Shown: positions 38,101 through 46,314, counted from the first letter of the stretch. The stretch: 64,000 nt of DNA from CAWIVH01 sp963839475 (GCA_963839475.1 CAWIVH010000018.1:868001-932000), one strand, 5' to 3'. The notes: generated by a model not told the origin, from the sequence alone. Numbers and translations are program-made.

Positions 38101-38538
38101 GTCCGCCCGGAACACTTCTGGCAACATCTTCTGTGCGTACTGTCCCGCAAGCGTCCAAAGGTCGATCTTTTCAGTCTTGGCCAGTTCCTTGCACTCTTCG
38201 AGGCTGATGGCTACTCCACTCTCCGGTTCGATCAGGAGGTTGTTTTCCGAAAGGAACCGGGCGAATAGCATCCGATGCCATTGCTCGTAGGCGCACTCGT
38301 GAATAACATGATTGATGGAAAGCTGGCCTTTAATATCCTGCAGATCGCCGGCCTGTCGAGCCCGAGCACGCAGCTGGTTTCGCAGCTCGCGCTGCTCTGG
38401 CGTCATGTGTCGGTAAGCTTCATGGTACTGCACTGCCAGAGCCTCGAGGGCCGCCTTTGCCGCGATTTCAGAAATATCCCTGGCTTTGATTATCACCTTT
38501 TCGAGTAGTGTGCGCAGATCAGTCGCGAGCGTGGGCAT
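35158..38538 (-). CDS. pglX: BREX adenine-specific DNA methyltransferase PglX (BrxX)
   Basis: 1126 residues. SAM-binding motif I LDPCMGSGHF lies at about 297-306, and catalytic motif IV is TNVPY at 477-481, the PglX form of the N-P-P-Y motif for N6-adenine methylation. Long N- and C-terminal regions provide target recognition. In type I BREX this enzyme methylates an asymmetric non-palindromic site on host DNA so that self is distinguished from phage. It starts 13 bases after brxC ends. No frame disruption, and no phase-variable tract seen. Confidence 0.94.
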   Translation of the reverse strand: MPTLATDLRTLLEKVIIKARDISEIAAKAALEALAVQYHEAYRHMTPEQRELRNQLRARARQAGDLQDIKGQLSINHVIHECAYEQWHRMLFARFLSENNLLIEPESGVAISLEECKELAKTEKIDLWTLAGQYAQKMLPEVFRADDPLLKVGLAREDQLKLELLLDSLPANVFAASDSLGWCYQFWQTKRKDEVNASGKKIGADELPAVTQLFTEDYMVDFLLDNTLGAWWAGKLLLANPMLAGSANTEMELRQAIALRGAPWAYLRFVKGKDGNWLPAAGAFEGWPKAAKELKCLDPCMGSGHFIVAMFERLVAIRMSNEKLSEAAAVEAVIRENLFGLEIDPRCTQIAAFNLALAAWRRIGYRLLPIMHLACSGSGITARREEWTELTPGKSHHRFQMGALYDLFQKAPFLGSLISPSRDKAVTFGISLRELRPLLDAVIEREKSDEVHELAVKAQGIAKAAEILTTQFTLVTTNVPYLKSRKQAEHLKAYCETFYPKSKADIATVFVERLLEHCAPFGTIALVTPQHWRFLGSYKNLRVHLLNTRKLHLLGALGPGAFETISGEVVSVMLIALSATTPEHCHSLATIDATGEQTPSAKAKVLLEVTPILADQKSLLESPDARLTFGANESGELLLQYATCLAGIQNGDSPKFQRKFWEVSAFGEFWHFEQGTVEQTTLFGGRELIIFYDREEGHLREDAYIRRTKLHDSDQRGNQAWGKPGIVVSQMGELPVTLYSGDLYDQSCAVILPQTRNMTPAIWAFCSSEEFLESVREIDQSIKVTPNTLVKIPFQTTYWQKVAAENYPNGLPRPHSDDLTQWLFDGHARASEHPMHVAAARLLGYKWPRQSGSSFLDCPSLDPDGLEKLEDENGIVCIPSVRGEEPAADRLRMMLAAAYGKDWKHTTETELLRAAGSECSDLDEWLRNDFFAQHCEIFHQRPFIWHIWDGRKRDGFHVLINYHKLAEANGRGRRTLESLTHSYLNDWILRQKDGVKRGTEGAEDRLAAALELKKRLEAILEGEPPYDIFVRWKSLAQQAIGWEPDINDGVRMNIRPFMVSDLPGGKRGAGILRFKPNIKWEKDRGEETQRPKADYSWFWNGNEFIGDRINDVHLSNEEKRKAREKK

Positions 38539-38551
38539 GTCCTACCTTTCC

Positions 38552-41500
38552 TTAACTGATTACGATTGGCCCTTTCGTTACCTTTTCCAATAAATCCTTC
38601 TCCGTTTGCTCCAGCCAGGTTCTTACCTCTTCAGGCGTCTTTAGAGTGCCGCTCTTGAGCTTCACACTTTGGGTTTTCGGCTCAAAGAGCTTCGCTGCAG
38701 CCAGCGTTGCATTCCTGAATCGCTCGGGCAAGGCGTCCGCCATTGCTGCCCATACCGGGAGTGACACTTCAGAGAGAGCTGCGATGAGGGAACCATCATC
38801 ACCGATCGAGAGCTCCCCAACCGGGGAAATCCCGGCTTCGTTTAGCAGGCGCCCTCGTTCAGTCTTCTTGAGCGCCTGCCAATTTGGGTCCTTTTCGAGC
38901 GATTCCATCTCGCGATCAAAACTCCCTTTCGTGGCTGCGTGAGCTTTTTTCAGTGCGGCCCGCAGCAGCTTGACCACTTTCTCGCGAATCGGAGGGATCG
39001 GATCGCTCCCCTCGAGTAGCAGACGCTCATCCTTCACTGCATCGGCTTCAGACTGCAACTCCGCTGCCTCCGGAATTGAGTGCGCATGATCCAGAAGCTG
39101 CCTGAGAGTTTTCCATTCCGGCATCCGCCTATCTACAAGTTTGCCTTGATCTTTCCATGCTCCAATCCGTTTCTTCAGTTCGTCATACTCTTTCAGAATC
39201 GCAGCCAGCATCTCGTTCCCAGCAAGTCCACGAATCGGATCCAGTATTGTCGTCTTGGGAGCTTCCGGCAGGGGAGGTTCCCCTCCGGCTTTCGCCGCAA
39301 GATCTGTCAAATAGTCAACGAACTGTTCGGCAACTACCGTTTCCTCATCCGGCTTGCAGTTCAGGCCTGCTTCCTGGTAGAGCTTTCGCAGCTTGATCTT
39401 GCTTTTTACATCGATAGCAGTTGTCTCGGTCCGGAAATCAATGACTGGAACCTTCGCCTGGTCCAATTGGCCGGATACCAATACCATGCCTTTGTGTACG
39501 GCACGAACATGCCCGACCGTATGTAAAGTGATCAACGCTCCGTCAATTGCATCCCGGGGCCAGCCGTATGGCGCAGCTTCGAACTGGTCACGGATATCCT
39601 TGCCTTTTTTGCCTGCGCCGATTGCTGTGAGAATGGCGGCACACACCGGGTGTTTCTCCGGGTTGTCCTTGTAATCGACCGCCTGAAGGGCGTTGCCATC
39701 TTTGTTTTTGGCGCGGTTGATCACACTGTTCCATCTGCTGTCGTCGGCTTCCTTGAAATTCGGAAAGAGTCGATCCAGAGAGTCGTTTGCCGCGGACTTT
39801 ACCTTCTCAACCAGGTGCACGTGGAAAACCTCGCTGCCGCCCCCTTTGAAAACTTTCCCTGCGGAGATCAGCTCACCGACAATCCGATCCCGATTGCTTT
39901 CGGCGGTCAGCATCCGGGTGTTCATCGCCGATCGCGCCTCGTTGCCTTCGTTGGTTGTTGGCACGCCCTTAAAATCGAGAGTTTGCTTTGCAGCTTCATA
40001 TTCGATGATGGCCTTTTTCAAATCGTCCGCACTTGCTTTCTGGATGTGCGCAAACACCATAGGGCTATCGGCACCGGCCTTGCGGGCGTCTGCAAGCACG
40101 GCGCTCTCGCTATCTCCCCAGCCATCGCGAATCCAGACGGGGACCTCGGTCCCATCCGTAGTTGGCGCGTCGCTGCCGAGATGGATTTTTAGACTGCGGC
40201 TGGTCTTGCTTGATCCATGCACCAGTCGGATGCTGTTCAGCGCTTTGGTGCATTCGGAATTGATCAGCGCGGTGCGTTTGGAGTTGACTCCTGTTAAATC
40301 GCTATTCAGCTGAGTAAAACGCCGGCGGAATTCGTTTTCCCATTCACTGCTCTCACGGGTCTGAAGACTGTACTCATCGTCTATCTTGATGAGCTTGCCT
40401 TCAATAACGAGCTTGTCTAGGAGGCCGGGGATGTCGCGACGGAGTCGTGCCCCGTCCTTTTCGAGATCCTCTACGAGCAGGTCAGCCAACATGTCAGGCG
40501 TGGCGCGCACCCCGATGTCCGCCACCTTTTCGCGTGGGAGTTTGCGGATCAGGAAAATCAGTCCGCACAGACGACTGGACAGTTCACCATCTTTGCTGCC
40601 GTCGCGAAGATTTCGGATGATTTCATCTATCTCGCGGGGAAGAAAGCCAGCCTGGAGCAAAATCGGCTGCAGCTGATCGAAAATGCTGTCAGCGGCGAGC
40701 ACTGTGCCAACGGGCTTTTCCGCGAGCGATCGCACCGCGTCATGCACTATGCGCAGCTGCGTCCGGAGCTGGGCTGCAGTGCCCTGGACATCAATGGAGC
40801 GAAGTACGCGTTCCCAGAAGCGCCTCCGCACTGGCAGCAGAGGATAATCATCAACACGGACCTTTCTGTCTTCATCGCGCGGACCAATCTTCGTTGAGGC
40901 CAGCTGCCGGTCAACTTCGCCGGCATTGGTGTCCAGCGTGTCCTCGATGACCTTCCGTTTGTCGGCTTTTTTGGCAAGCACCACGCGCCGAGTGACAGTC
41001 TCAACATCCGAGTCGGAGAGCTCCACGGGGATCGTAAATCGGTCCCGTAGCCGTTGAAGCAGGGGATCGGATCCTGCGAGCGCGGTCTGCCCGGCACCGA
41101 CCAGCAGCACCCGGCTGTTGAGCTGCTTGCAGATGGCCTCGGCAACCATCTGAACGTCCAATGATCGCTGGGGGCTATCGCCGATATAGAGCTGGATCTC
41201 GTCGAGCACGATAATCGTGCAGGGTAACTTGCCGCTCTCTTCCAGGACTTCCCGCAGCAATCCGATAAATTCAGCATCTGACAATGTGTCGCGTCGGGGA
41301 AACTGGTCGCGAATTGCTTTCCGGGCCTGTGCTTCATCTTTGGCAAAGGAGGGATCGGCAGCCAGGACGGCCTTTGCAATCAGCGGACTGACGTACAGGT
41401 CGTTCAGCTCTTTCAAGAAGTCTTTGCCCGCAGCCTCGACTGATTTCCGCACCTTGTCAAGCAGGCCGGCTCTCTTCAACCAAAGACAGAACTGAGCCTG

Positions 41501-42001
41501 GGGCAGCGATTCCGGGAGACCCTTTGACCGAAACACGATCCCGAGCACGGCCAACCGCACATTCAGCCCACCGCCGGCTGGGAGAGCACCAGCAGCCGCA
41601 TGCAAACCGCCGAATCGCTTCCCCAGAGTATCAAGTTCTTTGAGCAGCTCCTTCACCTCGGTCGGAAGATGCACCAACCCGCGCGCCGTCTCGCCCGTGT
41701 CAGGAAACTTGGTATCCACCCACAGGTGTCGAAGCATCTTTTCCTCATGGGATTTTCCGCTTCCGAAGAAGCCGCTGATCCACCCTGCCGGTTGCGACGC
41801 AGAATTGATGTTAGCGATGTACGATTCCAGGATGCGGATGATGCCATCCTTGTATTGGCCTTCGCAGACGAAATGCGAAAGCTCATAGCGCAGGGTCTCA
41901 ATCTCCTGAGGCGTGGACGCGTCTTTCAGGGCAGCAACGCCATCGTTGAGAAGCTTTGATTTAGTAGGATCGCGCTGAAAAAGGTCTTTATTGAGGATCA
42001 C
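38552..42001 (-). CDS. brxC: BREX AAA+ ATPase BrxC
   Basis: 1149 residues counted from a GTG at 42001. This start is preferred because GGGAGGAG precedes it and the protein then begins ILNKDLFQRDPTK, like the family; an upstream ATG at 42049 would add 16 unrelated residues. Walker A is GFFGSGKSH (77-85), and Walker B is IIVLDEIQ about 170 residues later. The long C-terminal half is helical. BrxC/PglY is a large ATPase required for both modification and defence. The GTG overlaps the brxB stop (GTGA). Confidence 0.93.
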   Translation of the reverse strand: MILNKDLFQRDPTKSKLLNDGVAALKDASTPQEIETLRYELSHFVCEGQYKDGIIRILESYIANINSASQPAGWISGFFGSGKSHEEKMLRHLWVDTKFPDTGETARGLVHLPTEVKELLKELDTLGKRFGGLHAAAGALPAGGGLNVRLAVLGIVFRSKGLPESLPQAQFCLWLKRAGLLDKVRKSVEAAGKDFLKELNDLYVSPLIAKAVLAADPSFAKDEAQARKAIRDQFPRRDTLSDAEFIGLLREVLEESGKLPCTIIVLDEIQLYIGDSPQRSLDVQMVAEAICKQLNSRVLLVGAGQTALAGSDPLLQRLRDRFTIPVELSDSDVETVTRRVVLAKKADKRKVIEDTLDTNAGEVDRQLASTKIGPRDEDRKVRVDDYPLLPVRRRFWERVLRSIDVQGTAAQLRTQLRIVHDAVRSLAEKPVGTVLAADSIFDQLQPILLQAGFLPREIDEIIRNLRDGSKDGELSSRLCGLIFLIRKLPREKVADIGVRATPDMLADLLVEDLEKDGARLRRDIPGLLDKLVIEGKLIKIDDEYSLQTRESSEWENEFRRRFTQLNSDLTGVNSKRTALINSECTKALNSIRLVHGSSKTSRSLKIHLGSDAPTTDGTEVPVWIRDGWGDSESAVLADARKAGADSPMVFAHIQKASADDLKKAIIEYEAAKQTLDFKGVPTTNEGNEARSAMNTRMLTAESNRDRIVGELISAGKVFKGGGSEVFHVHLVEKVKSAANDSLDRLFPNFKEADDSRWNSVINRAKNKDGNALQAVDYKDNPEKHPVCAAILTAIGAGKKGKDIRDQFEAAPYGWPRDAIDGALITLHTVGHVRAVHKGMVLVSGQLDQAKVPVIDFRTETTAIDVKSKIKLRKLYQEAGLNCKPDEETVVAEQFVDYLTDLAAKAGGEPPLPEAPKTTILDPIRGLAGNEMLAAILKEYDELKKRIGAWKDQGKLVDRRMPEWKTLRQLLDHAHSIPEAAELQSEADAVKDERLLLEGSDPIPPIREKVVKLLRAALKKAHAATKGSFDREMESLEKDPNWQALKKTERGRLLNEAGISPVGELSIGDDGSLIAALSEVSLPVWAAMADALPERFRNATLAAAKLFEPKTQSVKLKSGTLKTPEEVRTWLEQTEKDLLEKVTKGPIVIS

Positions 42002-42558
42002 AGTTCTCCTCCCGAATGCAGAGTGATTGGGACTGCAAGGTAATTCCATCCATCGCGGGCATCAAGCAGGCGGTAGTTCCGGTTCTCATATTCGCCTGGG
42101 AAAAACAAAACCAGCCGTCCTCGAATGTCGTGCTCCACCTCTTTTAGGACCAGCGATGCGCGGGCGAAACCGTAGAGGCTGGCCACGCCGTATGCAGCCA
42201 CAATGCTGTCCTCGTCGGCTTTCGGATCGGTCAAAGCCTCCCGCAAGTGGCTGGCGGCATACTGCAGAAATTCCGTTTCCAATTTGAGGGCCAGATCAGC
42301 CGGCGCGCGGAAGTACTCCTCGCGATAATCGGTCGAGGCCATCCATGTGGCGAAGATGGTCGTGAAATCGAACAGTAGCCAGCCGTGTCCTGTCTCCTTC
42401 GTTGCGATCTCGAAAAGTTCGAGACGGGCCCTCAGGCGCCTTTCATCCGTTTTCGGATACACGACGAAGATTGTTTTCTGCGCGCCGGCCAGGTTTCTCT
42501 GCCAGGGCGCCGCAATGTGATTCTTATATTTGGCAACCAGTTCCTCAATGCGCGCCAT
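41998..42558 (-). CDS. brxB: BREX protein BrxB (DUF1788)
   Basis: 186 residues. The ATG at 42558 (MARIEELV) follows GAGGCTCATCC, a good ribosome-binding site; an upstream in-frame ATG at 42594 is less likely. DUF1788 features are present: a P-loop-free alpha/beta fold with TIFVVYPKTDERRLR, RGRLVLFFPGEYENRNYRLLDA and a C-terminal hydrophobic strand. It overlaps brxA by 14 bases. BrxB is a small core component, probably a structural partner in the BREX complex. Confidence 0.9.
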   Translation of the reverse strand: MARIEELVAKYKNHIAAPWQRNLAGAQKTIFVVYPKTDERRLRARLELFEIATKETGHGWLLFDFTTIFATWMASTDYREEYFRAPADLALKLETEFLQYAASHLREALTDPKADEDSIVAAYGVASLYGFARASLVLKEVEHDIRGRLVLFFPGEYENRNYRLLDARDGWNYLAVPITLHSGGEL

Positions 42559-43369
42559 GGATGAGCCTCTTTTCCTGTTCCGTGAGGATGGCATCGAACG
42601 AAACGATCATCATGCCGCCGCCGGTCTTGATATCCAGAAGTCCCAGTCGCTTCGCATCCATCGCAATGAATGTGAGGTCGTTGGCATCTCGGTCGAGCAC
42701 CCGGGCAAATAGGGTTTCAAAAAGAGAGGTACCACGTACTCCCATCATATAGCCGAGCAACATGGCGTATGCAGTCGAGGCCGGTGTTGGGGAGATCCGC
42801 GTTCTAATTTTATGGCTTCTGCCGATGAAGTGCCCGGACTGGGTCCACGATGATCCCGTGTTGCGCACGACCTTATCGAGGATACTGTCGTTCAATCGGT
42901 CTTCGACGGCCTGCCTGAGCGCTTCGGTAAAACGTTGGCGGGCCAAGTTCTCACCTTCCGGCGTGGCTAGAACAATGGGAGCTGTGGCACGTAGCAACGG
43001 ATCGCGCGCGAGCGCCGTCAGCATGGCAAGTTGCGCATGTGCCTTTTCGTCCGCATCCCAGAAAATGCGATGACACCTGAAAAGTGGAACTGCAGGGTCC
43101 AGCGCATACAGTTCGGAGAGCCGCTGCATTGTGAGTTGCCGAGTGGAGAGTGTGTGCTTTCCAAGGCAGTTATCTATCGTAATCGCCGAGACGTAATCGT
43201 CGCGAGTTGCCGTCGAGCGGCAGTGCTGCAGCAAACTGGATAGCTCCTCAAACATGATGGTCCGGCTCGTGTGGGCACCCTTTTCGCCGAACTTGAAGCC
43301 AAGTGCGGTCCAGGCCTCCTGGTCCGCATTCGAAAAAGAGACAGGTGGTGAAATGGGATCTTTGTGCAT
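42545..43369 (-). CDS. brxA: BREX protein BrxA (DUF1819)
   Basis: 274 residues, family DUF1819 and the first gene of the operon. Conserved-type segments include TRQLTMQRLSELYALD, FTEALRQAVEDRLNDSILDKVVRNTGSSWTQSGH and SPTPASTAYAMLLGY. BrxA has a winged-helix-like fold, may bind DNA and is part of the core type I set. A predicted promoter lies at 43415-43444 and a GC-rich hairpin lies between it and the start codon. Confidence 0.92.
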   Translation of the reverse strand: MHKDPISPPVSFSNADQEAWTALGFKFGEKGAHTSRTIMFEELSSLLQHCRSTATRDDYVSAITIDNCLGKHTLSTRQLTMQRLSELYALDPAVPLFRCHRIFWDADEKAHAQLAMLTALARDPLLRATAPIVLATPEGENLARQRFTEALRQAVEDRLNDSILDKVVRNTGSSWTQSGHFIGRSHKIRTRISPTPASTAYAMLLGYMMGVRGTSLFETLFARVLDRDANDLTFIAMDAKRLGLLDIKTGGGMMIVSFDAILTEQEKRLIHGAH

Positions 43370-43388
43370 GTTTTTTATGGTCTTATTA

Positions 43389-43406
43389 GCCGGCTGGTTT
43401 GCCGGC
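43389..43406 (-). promoter_or_regulatory. GC-rich hairpin in the brxA leader
   Basis: Two GCCGGC hexamers separated by six bases (43389-43394 and 43401-43406) can fold into a perfect 6-bp stem in the transcript between the predicted promoter and the brxA start. No U-run follows, so attenuation is not shown. As DNA it is also a symmetrical protein-binding candidate. Confidence 0.45.
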
Positions 43407-43414
43407 GAGACTAA

Positions 43415-43444
43415 AGCCTATTTCGGTTGAATAGCCAAAGTCAA
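43415..43444 (-). promoter_or_regulatory. Predicted brxA operon promoter
   Basis: On the minus strand TTGACT (43444-43439) and TAGGCT (43420-43415) are 18 bases apart, about 45 bases upstream of the brxA ATG at 43369. It is divergent from the XRE-ImmA promoter, so one regulator could control both. Confidence 0.45.
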
Positions 43445-43539
43445 GCAAATTTCGAGGCGCTTCAGGATCTGGATGAAGTGCTGAAAATCGTGAGCGAGGG
43501 TCGCCAACGGTGAATATTGTCCAAACTAGAAAGAATAAA

Positions 43540-43578
43540 TTGAAAAATACGATAGAGTGTTTAGAATACTTCTGTATT
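43540..43578 (+). promoter_or_regulatory. Promoter and candidate operator of XRE-ImmA gene
   Basis: TTGAAA at 43540-43545 and TAGAAT at 43562-43567 are 16 bases apart. A perfect dyad, AATAC-ttct-GTATT (43565-43578), overlaps the -10 box. This is the expected place for an autoregulatory operator of the HTH protein encoded at 43611. Confidence 0.55.
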
Positions 43579-43610
43579 ATAGAATAAGCGGCATGAAGGA
43601 GAGGCAAGCC

Positions 43611-44735
43611 ATGAACATTGGCGAAAGACTTCACTACGCCCGGGAACGAGCGCGATTGACGGGGGCCCAGATTCGGGAGCGGACGGGCATAGGAGAATCC
43701 TCGCTCTCCGAGTTTGAGAACGGCAAGAGGGAGCCAAGCCTCAGTCAGTTGCGGTCCCTGGCTCGCGCCTGCGGCCGCTCAGTGTCGTTTTTCATGTCAG
43801 AAGGACCAATCCCCATTGAGATTGTGCTCTGGCGTGAGCAGCCGGCTGGTGGCGCAGGCAAGATCGAAATAGAATTCCTTCGACTCTGCGAGCAATACCA
43901 TAATCTGGAAATCTGGGCGAAGGATAAAAGCCCCGTTCGACTGCCTGTGGCGGATGTAGATGTCGAAAAAGATCGCTTTGGCTATCCCCATGCTGAAGAA
44001 CTCGCAAAATCATTCAGGCGCGAATTGCAGCTCGGTGATCGCCCGGCGCACGCTCTTCTGAACGCCCTTGAGGAAATGTGCGGCGTGAAAATCTTTCACC
44101 TCGAGTTTGAGCCGACGGGGACTGCGGCTTCGACGTTCAGCGAGACCTTTGGACCCGCCATCCTCCTGAATTCCCACAATTGCCGATGGAGGCGCAATCA
44201 CGACCTCGCACATGAATTATTTCATCTGCTAACATGGCGGCTCTTTCGCGAGAGCGGCCACTCAGATGATCGACCTGCGGAGCCTACGGCACGCGAAGAG
44301 AGCCTCGCAACGTGTTTTGCACGTCATCTCCTAATGCCGGCCGAACCGGTCCGCACGGCCGTCAATGCTCGGATGAAGGAGGGAAAGGTTCGGTTCGAGG
44401 ATCTGTACGACGTTGCCAGAGAATTCGACGTATCCATCGAGTCGTTGTTGTGGCATCTGCATTTCCTTTACGGACGTTCAAGCGCTGAGGCTGAAAAGAC
44501 GCGGGAATATATTGCGCGGGCCAAAACGCGGGCACCGATGTTTGAAGACCGTTCGCAAGCCCCAGTACCTAGCCGGCCCGCTCGATTCCAAGCGCTGGCC
44601 ATTAAAGCTCTGCGCAGAGGAGAAATCTCAGTTGGGCGCTGTGCAGAGTACATTGGCATCAGCCGGCAACAAGTCATGAAATACGTTGAGCAAGAGGCAA
44701 CGGACGATGAAGAAATTCAAGTTGCTCCTGCTTGA
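43611..44735 (+). CDS. XRE-family regulator fused to ImmA/IrrE metallopeptidase
   Basis: 374 residues. The ATG at 43611 has AAGGAGAGG six bases upstream. An N-terminal HTH_3 domain (about 5-60, with the recognition-helix region GESSLSEFENGKREPS) is followed by an ImmA/IrrE-type zinc protease domain carrying HELFH at 201-205 and a further Glu downstream. Such proteins repress genes and cleave themselves or a partner after a signal. It diverges from brxA and precedes a PIN gene. It is therefore the best candidate for the BREX regulator in place of the usual WYL-type BrxR. Confidence 0.85.
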   Translation: MNIGERLHYARERARLTGAQIRERTGIGESSLSEFENGKREPSLSQLRSLARACGRSVSFFMSEGPIPIEIVLWREQPAGGAGKIEIEFLRLCEQYHNLEIWAKDKSPVRLPVADVDVEKDRFGYPHAEELAKSFRRELQLGDRPAHALLNALEEMCGVKIFHLEFEPTGTAASTFSETFGPAILLNSHNCRWRRNHDLAHELFHLLTWRLFRESGHSDDRPAEPTAREESLATCFARHLLMPAEPVRTAVNARMKEGKVRFEDLYDVAREFDVSIESLLWHLHFLYGRSSAEAEKTREYIARAKTRAPMFEDRSQAPVPSRPARFQALAIKALRRGEISVGRCAEYIGISRQQVMKYVEQEATDDEEIQVAPA

Positions 44736-45243
44736 TGCCAACGTTGTGATCCAGGTCTTCAAACTTGGACTATGGGCGAGATTGATTGAACGATGCGATG
44801 TCTGGCTTGCGGCTACAGTTGTTCAGGAAGCGGCGTTTTTCGCGACGGAGGAGGGGACATCCCATACAATCGACCTCAGCCAGGACCTGGCCGAAAACCG
44901 AGTGACGGAATTTGAATTGACGCCATCTCAGTTATCGGAATTCAGGGCCTCCTTCGATCCCAGCTATTTTGAAAAACTCGATGATGGTGAAACCGAGTCC
45001 CTCGCCCATCTAATCAATTCTGCAGAGCAGTATCTCATTTGCTCAGCGGACAAAATCGTCTACCGGATCCTGGGCAATTTGAATCGGAGCGAACAAGGTA
45101 TCTCCCTTGAAGAAATCCTCCAGCAGGTGGGCCTTGGTGTCGCATTACCAAGACCTTTCACAAAATCCTACCGAAAAGAGTGCACAGGCAAGGGATTCGA
45201 GGAGGGCCTCGGCGGGATCGGATATAGGAAGAAGCACAGCTGA
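44707..45243 (+). CDS. PIN-like domain protein
   Basis: 178 residues. The ATG at 44707 overlaps the end of the ImmA gene by 29 bases. The PIN core is visible: LLLDANVV with Asp10, the second acidic site near VVQEAAFF, DDGETESLAHL, and CSADK. These supply the cluster of acidic metal ligands of a PIN ribonuclease. Similar HTH-ImmA plus PIN pairs are known near defence islands (possibly the DUF4411-type group). It may be a toxin or an RNase effector controlled by the upstream protein. It ends 165 bases before the convergent phage repressor. Confidence 0.7.
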   Translation: MKKFKLLLLDANVVIQVFKLGLWARLIERCDVWLAATVVQEAAFFATEEGTSHTIDLSQDLAENRVTEFELTPSQLSEFRASFDPSYFEKLDDGETESLAHLINSAEQYLICSADKIVYRILGNLNRSEQGISLEEILQQVGLGVALPRPFTKSYRKECTGKGFEEGLGGIGYRKKHS

Positions 45244-45407
45244 AGTAAAGGGAGCGCCGAACGAGGGCTCGGACATCACGTGCCTGAATGATAACTCCTA
45301 CACCGAACTTGATGTCGATTCGTTAGGAAACGATGCTTTACTAGCGCACAACAAAAGTAAAGGTTTCTTTATTATCTTTGAGCGTGAATCGGCCCCAGTG
45401 CTGGTCC

Positions 45408-46247
45408 CTATCGTTTGCGGCGGGCGCTGCGGCGGACGATTTCGACCAGGACACCCTGGATTGCGATCCGGCTCGCGTGAAATTTACGGGGAGAGTGATG
45501 TTTGGTTTCGATCGGCGTGAGGGTGATTTCGTCTCCCTGGCGAGAGTAAATCTTTAGCGTGTTTTCGTGGCCGTCCACCAATGCGGCGACAATGTCGCCG
45601 TCGTGGGGCTCCAGTGCGTAATCCATCAACACGATGTCCCCGTCCTGATAGTCGGGTGACATACTGTCGCCCACGACGCGGAGCGTGTACCAGGAATCCT
45701 TGCCTTTCGAGTGAACAATGTCGATCCACATCTGGCCTTCCGGATTCATCTCGCGCGGATCGCCGGCTGGGACGGCGTCATAATGACGGACGTGAATCAT
45801 TGCGACCGGCTGCGGTCTGTCAGAATCCAGGTATGCGATCGCCTCGTCAACTTGCCCCGGTTTCGAGAAATCGGCTTGCACGGGCAGATAAGGTACGGTC
45901 CTCACAGGTTCCATCGCTTCGAGCCAGTCGTCGATGGCCCGGCTGATGTTTCGAAATGCGGGCACCGGGGAAATCTCATAGAGCCGCTTGAGCTTCTCGG
46001 AATACTCCCGAAGGACCTTGGGCTCCGGAATTCTCGGAGTGGGCGCTTCCAAATCCCCCAGGGTGATTTCAAGCGCGGCGCAGAATTTCTCGATCCAGTC
46101 CTCGTTCAGCCGGCGCTCGCCGTTCAATAACGCCGAGACCATTGCGGGTTTGGCGCCCATCATGCGCGCCAGCGCTTTCTGGGTGAGGCCCTTCATTTCC
46201 TTGCGATCTTCGATGATCGCCTTTAGTCCTTCCTGTATTTTTCCCAT
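45408..46247 (-). CDS. CI-like phage repressor with S24 (LexA-type) autoprotease
   Basis: 279 residues. An N-terminal HTH_3 domain (about 18-65, LTQKALARMMGAKPAMVSALLNGER) is followed by a linker and a C-terminal S24 peptidase domain. That domain has the nucleophile Ser in RVVGDSMSP and the general-base Lys in ENTLKIYS. It should maintain lysogeny by repressing the divergent Cro-like gene and cleave itself after RecA activation. Its promoter and a dyad lie directly at its 5' end, with almost no leader. Confidence 0.9.
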   Translation of the reverse strand: MGKIQEGLKAIIEDRKEMKGLTQKALARMMGAKPAMVSALLNGERRLNEDWIEKFCAALEITLGDLEAPTPRIPEPKVLREYSEKLKRLYEISPVPAFRNISRAIDDWLEAMEPVRTVPYLPVQADFSKPGQVDEAIAYLDSDRPQPVAMIHVRHYDAVPAGDPREMNPEGQMWIDIVHSKGKDSWYTLRVVGDSMSPDYQDGDIVLMDYALEPHDGDIVAALVDGHENTLKIYSRQGDEITLTPIETKHHSPRKFHASRIAIQGVLVEIVRRSARRKR

Positions 46248-46248
46248 A

Positions 46249-46284
46249 GTTCACAAATTGTAAACTATAACTCATTGATGTCAA
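46249..46284 (-). promoter_or_regulatory. Repressor promoter with overlapping operator, leaderless
   Basis: Minus strand: TTGACA (46284-46279), 16-base spacer, TACAAT (46262-46257), nine bases before the ATG at 46247. The message would start within a few bases of the start codon. An imperfect 17-base dyad, GTTCACAA-A-TTGTAAAC (46249-46265), covers the -10 and is a strong operator candidate. Confidence 0.65.
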
Positions 46285-46314
46285 GGAGAATATACGATAT
46301 TTTGGGAATAGTGA

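Noticed and set aside
42002..42049. ATG start 16 codons upstream for brxC
   Set aside because: The GTG at 42001 has a strong ribosome-binding site and gives the family-typical N-terminus.
45107..45520. Plus-strand open frame running from the PIN gene into the repressor's 3' end
   Set aside because: Overlaps two real genes in other frames and contains no folded-protein signature.
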